NCBI GenBank assembly: GCA_002317595.1
Contig: DCHL01000181.1
Location: 528 to 9,197, forward strand
Length of the DNA stretch: 8,670 bases
DNA from: Lachnospiraceae bacterium UBA1753
Lineage (GTDB): Bacteria; Bacillota; Clostridia; Lachnospirales; Lachnospiraceae
Reading direction: 5' to 3'
Part shown: one piece after another, positions 1 to 5,767 of the stretch
Numbering within the stretch: position 1 is the first letter of the stretch
How the letters are laid out: each line of letters starts with the position of its first letter
Program-made: the position numbers and the translations under genes
The notes under the pieces: generated by a model
The model's input: only the letters and a program-made list of their open reading frames with translations
Told to the model about the DNA's origin: nothing
Databases searched by the model: none

Positions 1-762
1 CTCATCCCAGTCTCACTGGAGCTTGGCGGAAAGAGCCCCTGCTTCGTGACGAAGGATGCCAATCTCAAGACGGCGGCAAAGAGGATTGCCTGGGGTAAGC
101 TCCTTAATGCGGGGCAGACCTGCATATCTGTGGACTACATTCTGATTGACAGGAGCATCAAGGAGGAGTTTATCAGGACTTTCAGGGCGGAGATTGAACT
201 GAGATACCCTGATGCAGCCCATAACCCTGAGTATCCAAGAATCATCACTGAGCACCACTTCAACAGGCTGGCGGCGCTGATTGAGGCAGAGAAGGGCACG
301 GTACTTGGCGGAGCACTTAATGCGGCTGAGCGCAAGATTGAACCTGCCATTATCGCAGATGCCAGTTTTGACAGCGAGTGCATGAAGGAGGAGATTTTCG
401 GACCCATCATTCCCGTGATTGGATATGAGAATCTTGATGATGCGGTGAAGATTGTGAATTCAAAGCCGCATCCGCTTGCAACTTATATTTTTACCGAAGA
501 TAAGAAACTGGCGCAGGAGCTATTGATGAGACTGCCCTTTGGCGGCGGCTGCATCAACGATACCATCCTGCATATCTCCAACGACAGAATGCCCTTCGGT
601 GGAGTCGGAAACAGTGGAATGGGTGGCTATCACGGAGTGCACAGCTTCAGGACCTTCACCCACGACAAGAGCGTGGTAGAGAACACGACAGCAGTCGACT
701 TTCCCATAAGATACGCTCCCTTTGGTGAGAAGAAGTGGAAGATAATTAAGAAGATTCTGTAG
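1..762 (+). CDS. Aldehyde dehydrogenase, class-3-like, C-terminal part (5' end outside window)
   Basis: NAD(P)-dependent oxidation of an aldehyde to a carboxylate, probably in the cytosol. The reading frame is open from base 1, so the N-terminal roughly 200 residues, including most of the cofactor-binding fold, lie outside the window; 253 codons remain. The general-base glutamate motif LELGGKSP is at the start (Glu codon 19-21) and the catalytic cysteine is in GQTC (Cys codon 121-123). Further on come the EEIFGP motif and the C-terminal PFGGVGNSGMGGYHG motif. That last motif, together with the short basic tail ending in WKIIKKIL, resembles the ALDH3 / fatty or aromatic aldehyde dehydrogenase branch (coniferyl aldehyde dehydrogenase, YwdH-like). 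All catalytic residues expected in this half are present, so the enzyme is probably intact. Substrate and operon partners cannot be inferred because the upstream side is missing. A hairpin follows the stop codon. Confidence 0.93.
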   Translation, partial: LIPVSLELGGKSPCFVTKDANLKTAAKRIAWGKLLNAGQTCISVDYILIDRSIKEEFIRTFRAEIELRYPDAAHNPEYPRIITEHHFNRLAALIEAEKGTVLGGALNAAERKIEPAIIADASFDSECMKEEIFGPIIPVIGYENLDDAVKIVNSKPHPLATYIFTEDKKLAQELLMRLPFGGGCINDTILHISNDRMPFGGVGNSGMGGYHGVHSFRTFTHDKSVVENTTAVDFPIRYAPFGEKKWKIIKKIL

Positions 763-786
763 GAGAGCAGTCTGCGTTAGAGCTGC

Positions 787-822
787 AAAGCGGATTGCGA
801 ATGTCCGCTTTACGCCTCTTTT
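787..822 (+). terminator. Probable terminator hairpin after the aldehyde dehydrogenase gene
   Basis: A perfect 8-bp inverted repeat, AAAGCGGA (787-794) and TCCGCTTT (804-811), encloses a 9-base loop. The T tract after it is short and displaced (CTCTTTT, 816-822), so termination may be incomplete. It sits 24 bases after the aldehyde dehydrogenase stop codon and before the promoter of the next gene, which is the expected place for a transcription end. Confidence 0.45.
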
Positions 823-868
823 GCACATAACCCTAAGAGTTCACTGGAAATAGCACTGTATGGCTTTG

Positions 869-897
869 TTGACATGAAAAGTGGCATTAAATATTAT
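869..897 (+). promoter_or_regulatory. Sigma-A type promoter of the AAA-ATPase pseudogene
   Basis: A consensus -35 box TTGACA (869-874), a 17-base spacer and a -10 box TATTAT (892-897, five of six consensus bases). Transcription would begin near 904, leaving a leader of about 40 bases before the ATG at 943. The promoter shows that the in-frame ATG at 874, which overlaps the -35 box, is not the real start. Confidence 0.7.
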
Positions 898-942
898 TAT
901 GTTATTGGATTTTCAGGTGTTATTGATGCAGAGAGGACAGAG

Positions 943-2323
943 ATGGGCATTTATTTTAATCCAAATAATGAAAGTTATACAAGAGCGAGAAATAGTAGAA
1001 TTTTTGTGGACAAAACAGGTCTGCTGGATATATTGAATGCAAGAATCTCTACTGAGAATAATTGCATTGCATTAAGCCATGCAAGGCGCTTTGGCAAGTC
1101 CCATGCTGCGGGAATGATAGATGCCTATTACAGCCGGGGCTGCAATTCCTCTATGCTTTTTGATGATACGACGATAGCTAAGAGCGCTGATTATAGGAAA
1201 TATCTTAATCAGTATAATGTTATTCATGTAGATGTTTCTTCTTTCTGGGATTCATTTAAGGACAATATTGTCGAGAAAATAAAAGAATATATAATTGATG
1301 AAATCAGGGAAGTGTATGTAGATGAGATTGATTATACGAAAATGATCAATTTGATTCTCATGAATGTTTACAAAAAGACCAGTATTCCCTTCGTAATCAT
1401 AATCGATGAATGGGACTGTGTGATACGTAATAGTGAAGACGAGGAACTGGTGCATGGATACCTGCAGTTCCTGCACTCACTGTTTAAGTCAGAGGAATCC
1501 AAGTCCTTTTTAGCTCTGGCATACATTACAGGTATTCTGCCGATAAAAAAAATCAAGGATGAATCGGCACTTAATAATTTTGAAGAGTGTACTATGGTTT
1601 CTTCAATTCCATTTACGGAGTACTTTGGATTTACTGAGGAAGAGGTCAGGGAGCTCTGCGCGGAATACCAGATGGATTATGAATCCACCAAGGCCTGGTA
1701 TAATGGCTATTATATCGATGGAGTGAATATGTATAATCCAAATTCCGTGGTTATGGCTATGACTAAGCACAGATTTGACTCATACTGGAAAAACACATCA
1801 TCCTTTTCGTCCATTAACACCTTTATCACCATGAATTATGAAGGATTAAAGATGATGTCCTGACAATGATATCTGGTGGAAAAGTAATAGTCGAAACAGA
1901 AAGCTTTCAGAATGATTTGTCACAGATTCATTCAAAGGATGATGCGCTGACAGCCCTGATCCATTTGGGATATCTTGGATATGATAACGATAGAAAAAGT
2001 GCGTTTGTCCCAAACTATGAGGTTGCAAAGGCCTTTCAGATGGCTTTGAAAACTGGGGAGTGGAATGAGATAGCGAAGGCTGTTTCAAGATGTGATGAAC
2101 TACTGATTGCTACATCCCAAGGGCAAATGCTGGAAATAGACCTGCAATGATAGTGGAGCTTAAGTATAACAAGGATGCTGATACGGCAATTAAGCAGATT
2201 AAGGAAAAAAGATATCAGGGCGCCTTGGCTGGCTACGCAGGCAGGATTCTCCTTGTTGGAGTGAATTATGATGCAGAGGGAGAAGGCGCAAAGCACCATA
2301 CCTGTGTGATAGAGGAAATATAG
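943..2323 (+). pseudogene. AAA-ATPase-like / PD-(D/E)XK nuclease-like protein, disrupted
   Basis: Remnant of the AAA-ATPase-like family (Pfam AAA-ATPase_like plus C-terminal PDDEXK_9/DUF1703), a multi-copy accessory family of unsettled function in gut anaerobes. The start at 943 is chosen because the family begins MGIY-NP-N and because a GAGAGG ribosome site precedes it; an upstream in-frame ATG at 874 lies in the promoter. Piece one (943-1863) has the P-loop ARRFGKS (residues 47-53), Walker B VIIIDEWD (151-158) and the WYNGYYI motif (252-258). After GLK the frame shifts: loss of one A in the run at 1848-1850 gives a stop at 1861, while the next frame reads DDVLTMISGGK and continues to 2150. 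Piece three (from about 2123, with ATG at 2147, to 2323) restores family sequence with NRPAMIVELKYNK, the E-x-K half of the nuclease motif. Between pieces two and three some 55-65 family residues are missing, including the Asp strand of the nuclease site. Two independent lesions make a functional product unlikely. The DNA is clearly more AT-rich than its flanks, which suggests transfer. Confidence 0.87.
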
Positions 2324-2393
2324 CAAGGTTAAAATCGAGAACCAGAACTATACGGGGAATAGGATTGGGTTTTTATGTGCTTTATTTCAGTAC

Positions 2394-2422
2394 TTGACGA
2401 ATTAGAGCCAAAGTGTTAAATT
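2394..2422 (+). promoter_or_regulatory. Probable promoter of the T-box/trpXYZ operon
   Basis: -35 TTGACG (2394-2399, five of six), 17-base spacer, -10 TAAATT (2417-2422, four of six). The predicted start near 2429 falls immediately before the first strand of T-box stem I, the usual arrangement for these leaders. The position supports the call more than the -10 box does. Confidence 0.55.
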
Positions 2423-2430
2423 GTGAAAAA

Positions 2431-2717
2431 CCGATGAAGGAGAGTAGTAACTGTATCCGATGTCTCGAGAGAGCCGTGAATGGTGTGATGCGGCAGGCTT
2501 AAGTACAGTGAATGGACTCCGGAGGGCGACCTGAAGTATCGAAGGGGATATTGATCGCGATAGCAGTAGGGAAGACGGAGAGGATACTCCGTTATCAAAT
2601 CGGGCATATGATTGTATGCTACAGAGTGGATGCAATGCATCAAGCAGGGTGGCACCGCAGGAGTATTACTCTTGTCCCGGCAGTAATTAGTTTATTGTCC
2701 TGGGCAGGAGTTTTTTT
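2431..2717 (+). promoter_or_regulatory. T-box riboswitch, tRNA-Trp specific (specifier UGG)
   Basis: This untranslated leader binds uncharged tRNA-Trp and lets transcription continue into the transporter genes. In stem I, GGAG (2439-2442) pairs with CTCC (2517-2520) and ACTGT (2450-2454) pairs with ACAGT (2505-2509). Between these helices lies the specifier loop, with AGTA (2443-2446) on the 5' side and GAA-TGG-A on the 3' side; the specifier codon is TGG at 2513-2515. The distal part has the GAGAGCCG...CGGC arm typical of stem I. A smaller hairpin, ACGGAG/CTCCGT (2575-2592), fits stem III. The conserved T-box AGGGTGGCACCGC is at 2646-2658, and its bulge TGGC (2650-2653) can pair with GCCA, the 3' end of a tRNA whose discriminator is G, as in bacterial tRNA-Trp. 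Codon and discriminator therefore agree independently on tryptophan. The antiterminator arm GCAGGAGT/ACTCTTGT competes with the downstream terminator. Short open frames here are artefacts of structured RNA. Confidence 0.96.
2668..2717 (+). terminator. Regulated terminator of the T-box leader
   Basis: CTCTTGTCC (2669-2677) pairs with GGGCAGGAG (2702-2710). An inner helix CAGTAA/TTATTG (2681-2686 with 2692-2697) extends the stem, and seven T residues follow at 2711-2717. The 5' arm is the same sequence that the antiterminator uses, so the two folds exclude each other. Without uncharged tRNA-Trp, transcription should stop here, about 60 bases before trpX. Confidence 0.88.
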
Positions 2718-2776
2718 ATTGCAGAAAATCCGGAGGTAGAAATTCCAGACCAGGGCGCAGAGAAATGGAGGATATT

Positions 2777-3877
2777 ATGAAAAAGAAAATCGTAGCAATC
2801 ATGACAGCCATGGTAATGGTGGCAGCAACACTTGTTGGATGTGGTCAGGCAGCAGCACCCGCAGCAGATGCAGCACCTGCGGCAGAAGCAGTAACAGAAG
2901 GCGCAGCAGAGGAAGCAGCGCCCGCAGAGGCTGGTGCAGTTTACAAGGTAGGTATCTGTAACTATGTTGATGATGCTTCCCTCAACCAGATTGTTGACAA
3001 CATCGAGGCACAGCTTAAAGCTATCGGAGATGAGAAGGGTGTTACCTTCGAGATCGCATATGATAACTGTAATGCAGACGCTAACGTTCTTTCACAGATT
3101 GTTGCAAACTTCATCGCAGATGAGGTTGACCTCATGGTTGGTGTAGCAACACCCGTTGCAATGACAATGCAGGCAGCAACAGAGGAGAACAAGATTCCCG
3201 TTATCTTCGCAGCAGTATCTGATCCCGTTGGTGCAGGTGTTGTAGAGACTATGGATGCTCCCGGAGCAAATATCACTGGTACATCAGATGCACTTGATAC
3301 AAATGCAATCATGAACCTTATCCTTGCTGAGAAGCCTGATATTGCAAAGGTTGGTCTTCTCTATGACGTAGGACAGGATTCATCTACAGCAGCTATTGCA
3401 GCAGCTAAGGATTTCCTTTCAGCAAAGGGCATCGAGGTAATTGAGCACACAGGAACAAACGTATCAGAAATCGACCTTGCAGTAGATGCAATGATCGCTG
3501 ATGGCGTTGAGGCAATCTTCACACCTTCAGACAACACAGTAATGACAGCTGAGCTTTCTATCTATGAGAAGCTTGCTAATGCTGGTATCCGTCACTATGC
3601 AGGTGCTGACTCTTTCGCACTTAATGGTGCCTTCTGCGGATACGGTGTTGACTACGCTAACCTTGGTGTTGAGACTGCAAACATGGTAGCAGAGATCCTT
3701 GTAAATGGAGCTGATCCTGCAACAACAGCAGTTAAGACCTTTGATAACGGAACAGCAACCGTAAACACAGATATCTGTGATATACTTGGTGTAAGCTTTG
3801 ATGATATCTCAGCAACATTTGCTCCCTTCTGCACAAAGGTTGAGAGCATCCAGACAGCTGAGGCTTTCGAAGAGTAA
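2777..3877 (+). CDS. trpX: Tryptophan ABC transporter substrate-binding lipoprotein
   Basis: Extracellular solute-binding lipoprotein of an amino-acid importer, 366 residues. The start at 2777 (MKKKIV) is preferred over the in-frame ATG at 2765 because GGAGG (2767-2771) ends five bases before it and because a lipoprotein signal starts there: a KKK n-region, a hydrophobic core, and the lipobox LVGC with Cys22. A low-complexity Ala/Glu/Pro linker (about residues 24-54) would hold the binding domain off the membrane. From residue 55 the protein matches the ABC_sub_bind fold (PF04392), the TrpX group, with two alpha/beta lobes and motifs such as VGVATPVAM and IFAAVSDPVGAG. Family members bind various ligands; tryptophan is inferred from the Trp-specific T-box upstream. 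Codon use is more biased than in neighbouring genes (GCA, GTT, CTT), as expected for an abundantly made binding protein. The permease follows after 30 bases. Confidence 0.9.
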   Translation: MKKKIVAIMTAMVMVAATLVGCGQAAAPAADAAPAAEAVTEGAAEEAAPAEAGAVYKVGICNYVDDASLNQIVDNIEAQLKAIGDEKGVTFEIAYDNCNADANVLSQIVANFIADEVDLMVGVATPVAMTMQAATEENKIPVIFAAVSDPVGAGVVETMDAPGANITGTSDALDTNAIMNLILAEKPDIAKVGLLYDVGQDSSTAAIAAAKDFLSAKGIEVIEHTGTNVSEIDLAVDAMIADGVEAIFTPSDNTVMTAELSIYEKLANAGIRHYAGADSFALNGAFCGYGVDYANLGVETANMVAEILVNGADPATTAVKTFDNGTATVNTDICDILGVSFDDISATFAPFCTKVESIQTAEAFEE

Positions 3878-3907
3878 TATTGACATAGGTTTTAAGGAGT
3901 AACTTTT

Positions 3908-4849
3908 ATGAGCATCGCAGCAATCGGCACTCTGGCCCAGACAGCCCTGGAGCTTGGACTTTTCAGTGCCCTTGTAGTACTGGCATTATTTCTGAGCTAC
4001 ACAATGCTCAATGTCTGTGACCTGTCAACAGACGGATGTTTTACAATGGGAGCGACAGTTGGTGCTGTCGTGGCAATAATGGGGCATCCGTATCTGTCAA
4101 TCATCGCAGCCATGGCAGCTGGAATACTTTCAGGCTTCATCACCGCATTTCTTCAGACGAAGATGGGAGTGGACAGCCTGCTCGCCGGAATTATCGTCAA
4201 TACTGCATGGTATTCAATAAATATTGCAGTAATGGGTGGTTCGTCCCTTCTCAACATGAATAAGACGGAGACCGTATTCACGAAGGTTGGCGATGCTCTT
4301 GAAGGAACAGCTCTTTCAGGTCAGTATAAGCTGATTGTTGCACTGGTGGCAGTGGCGCTGACCGTTATTTTCCTGTCATTTTTCCTGCAGACAAGACTCG
4401 GACTTGCTATCAGGGCGACAGGCAACAATCCAGACATGGTTAAGTCTTCTTCTATCAACCCGGTGTTTACAACAATCGTGGGTCTCTGTGTTGCCAATGC
4501 TTTCACAGGACTTGGCGGATGTCTTCTCGCTCAGTCGCAGAAGTCAGTAAACATTGACATCGGTTCAGGAATGGTAACCATAGCTCTCGCATCCCTTCTT
4601 ATTGGAAACGCAATCGTAAGCAGGGGAAGTGTAACAAAGAGGGCGATAGGAGCAGTGCTTGGAGCATTCCTCTTCAGACTTGTATATACAATCGCACTCA
4701 GATTCAACATGCCGGCATACATGCTCAAGATGGTATCGTCAATTATTGTAATCATTGCGATAAGCGGGCCATACTTCAGAAAGCAGCTGCCGCTAATTAG
4801 GAGAATGCACGAGCTCAAGAAGCGCGGAGTATCGGGAGGTAATGAATAA
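3908..4849 (+). CDS. trpY: Tryptophan ABC transporter permease
   Basis: Integral membrane permease of the importer, 313 residues, of the BPD_transp_2 family (PF02653, the branched-chain amino acid/sugar permease type). About eight hydrophobic segments are visible, around residues 13-33, 44-60, 62-82, 90-110, 141-161, 186-208, 222-237 and 245-288 (the last covering two). The cytoplasmic coupling segment, with RLGLAIRATGNNP at 163-175, matches the loop that contacts the ATPase in this family. The tail is short and basic (RRMHELKKRG). AAGGAG (3894-3899) lies eight bases before the ATG. A single permease gene implies a homodimer. The stop codon overlaps the start of the ATPase gene by one base (TAATG), so the two are probably translationally coupled. 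Tryptophan specificity rests on the shared T-box leader. Confidence 0.91.
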   Translation: MSIAAIGTLAQTALELGLFSALVVLALFLSYTMLNVCDLSTDGCFTMGATVGAVVAIMGHPYLSIIAAMAAGILSGFITAFLQTKMGVDSLLAGIIVNTAWYSINIAVMGGSSLLNMNKTETVFTKVGDALEGTALSGQYKLIVALVAVALTVIFLSFFLQTRLGLAIRATGNNPDMVKSSSINPVFTTIVGLCVANAFTGLGGCLLAQSQKSVNIDIGSGMVTIALASLLIGNAIVSRGSVTKRAIGAVLGAFLFRLVYTIALRFNMPAYMLKMVSSIIVIIAISGPYFRKQLPLIRRMHELKKRGVSGGNE

Positions 4850-5637
4850 TGCTTAGGATAGACCATATTTCAAAGACCTTTAACCCCGGTACTGTCAATG
4901 CCAAGCTTGCTATTGACGATCTTTCACTCAAGGTGAACAAGGGAGATTTTATCAGCGTAATCGGAGCAAACGGAGCGGGTAAGTCCACGTTGTTCAATGC
5001 GATTGCGGGTTCATTTTTTACCGACAGTGGACAGATAGTCCTCGACGGTGAGGATATCACTCTCATGGCAGAGTTTAAGCGTGCGAGAAAAATTGGAAGG
5101 CTGTTCCAGGACCCCATGAGGGGAACTGCAGCAGGCATGACCATCGAGGAGAACCTGACACTGGCAGCGGGCGAGGGCGGATGGCTCTCGCGCATCACTT
5201 CAAAAGAAAAGGAGCATTTCCGTGAGGTATTGTCACAGCTGGGAATGGGACTTGAGGACAGAATGAAGCAGCCCATGGGCCTTTTATCAGGTGGACAGCG
5301 CCAGGCAGTAACGCTGATGATGGCAACACTTCAGCCACCGAGCCTACTGCTCCTTGATGAGCACACTGCAGCCCTCGATCCAGGTGCGGCAGAGAAGGTG
5401 CTTGCAATCACCAAGGATGTAATTGAGAAGAACAACCTGACCTGTCTCATGATCACTCATAACATGCAGTCAGCACTTGAGCTTGGAAACAGGACGCTCA
5501 TGATGAATCAGGGAAAAATTATCCTTGATACTGCAGGCGAGGAGAGAGCGAAGATGACTGTGCAGGACCTTCTTGACAGATTCAAGGTAAGCGCAGGCCA
5601 CGAACTTGACAACGACCGCATGCTGCTTCAGGAATAG
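4849..5637 (+). CDS. trpZ: Tryptophan ABC transporter ATP-binding protein
   Basis: ATPase that powers the importer from the cytoplasmic face, 262 residues, the usual length for a single-domain importer ATPase. All motifs are intact: Walker A GANGAGKS (39-46), Q-loop LFQD (Gln87), signature LSGGQRQA (146-153), Walker B LLLLDE (166-171, catalytic Glu171), D-loop ALDP (175-178) and switch histidine in ITHNM (His204). The RLFQDPMRGTA stretch and the acidic C-terminal tail fit the LivF/LivG-like branch that pairs with PF02653 permeases. The ribosome site GGAGGT (4835-4840) lies inside the end of the permease gene, and the start overlaps that gene's stop by one base. It is the last gene of the T-box operon; a strong terminator follows 75 bases later. 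The 3' end shows an in-frame echo of its last codons after the stop (separate entry). Confidence 0.93.
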   Translation: MLRIDHISKTFNPGTVNAKLAIDDLSLKVNKGDFISVIGANGAGKSTLFNAIAGSFFTDSGQIVLDGEDITLMAEFKRARKIGRLFQDPMRGTAAGMTIEENLTLAAGEGGWLSRITSKEKEHFREVLSQLGMGLEDRMKQPMGLLSGGQRQAVTLMMATLQPPSLLLLDEHTAALDPGAAEKVLAITKDVIEKNNLTCLMITHNMQSALELGNRTLMMNQGKIILDTAGEERAKMTVQDLLDRFKVSAGHELDNDRMLLQE

Positions 5638-5685
5638 GCAGGGGATGCAGCTTCGGGAGCAGGCGAGAGGCTGCTCCAGGAATAG
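5622..5685 (+). repeat. 16-base direct repeat spanning the trpZ stop codon, with in-frame echo
   Basis: GCTGCTTCAGGAATAG (5622-5637, the last codons of trpZ) recurs as GCTGCTCCAGGAATAG (5670-5685): 15 of 16 bases identical, exactly 48 bases (16 codons) apart. The intervening DNA stays open in the trpZ frame and encodes 15 residues ending in LLQE then TAG, like the true C-terminus. This may be a decayed tandem duplication of the gene's 3' end; a chance match is possible. Confidence 0.45.
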
Positions 5686-5711
5686 AAAATAGAATAGTGT
5701 AAAAATTTTTC

Positions 5712-5749
5712 AAGCGGTGCTATCATAGAGATGGCATCGCTTATTTTTT
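5712..5749 (+). terminator. Strong intrinsic terminator of the trpXYZ operon
   Basis: AAGCGGTGCTATC (5712-5724) pairs with GATGGCATCGCTT (5730-5742) over 13 bp, two of them G-U, with a five-base loop ATAGA. The tail ATTTTTT (5743-5749) follows directly. An A5/T5 run sits just upstream (5701-5710) and can extend the pairing with the T tail. The hairpin ends only 18 bases before the start codon of the next gene, so that gene either uses a promoter inside or near the hairpin or depends on readthrough. Confidence 0.8.
5718..5726 (+). promoter_or_regulatory. Possible extended -10 promoter inside the terminator hairpin
   Basis: TGCTATCAT (5718-5726) matches the extended -10 consensus TGNTATAAT at all but one defined base. 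No good -35 box lies 17 bases upstream, which is tolerated by extended -10 promoters. Initiation near 5733 would give a leader of about 35 bases for the TIR-domain gene and leave only half of the hairpin in that transcript. It is the best promoter candidate in the short gap. Confidence 0.35.
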
Positions 5750-5767
5750 ACAAGGATTAATACTGTA

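Noticed and set aside
874..942. Upstream in-frame ATG adding 23 residues to the AAA-ATPase-like protein
   Set aside because: The ATG overlaps the -35 box of a near-consensus promoter, has no ribosome site, and the extra residues do not fit the family, which starts at MGIY.
2324..2393. Possible terminator for the pseudogene (GGTT/AACC)
   Set aside because: Only four base pairs; the later T run is not adjacent to the stem.
2402..2739. Open frames of 75-79 codons on both strands within the leader
   Set aside because: They lie over the T-box stems, antiterminator and terminator; there is no ribosome site or recognisable protein.
2765..2776. Upstream in-frame ATG for trpX (adds MEDI)
   Set aside because: This ATG overlaps the GGAGG site that serves the ATG at 2777, and the lipoprotein signal begins with MKKK.
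4815..5276. 153-codon antisense open frame opposite trpZ
   Set aside because: It mirrors the conserved ABC ATPase frame, including the Walker A region, and shows no protein features of its own.
5656..5677. 7-bp hairpin GGAGCAG/CTGCTCC just after trpZ considered as a terminator
   Set aside because: No T tract follows it, and a far stronger hairpin with T6 occurs 35 bases later.
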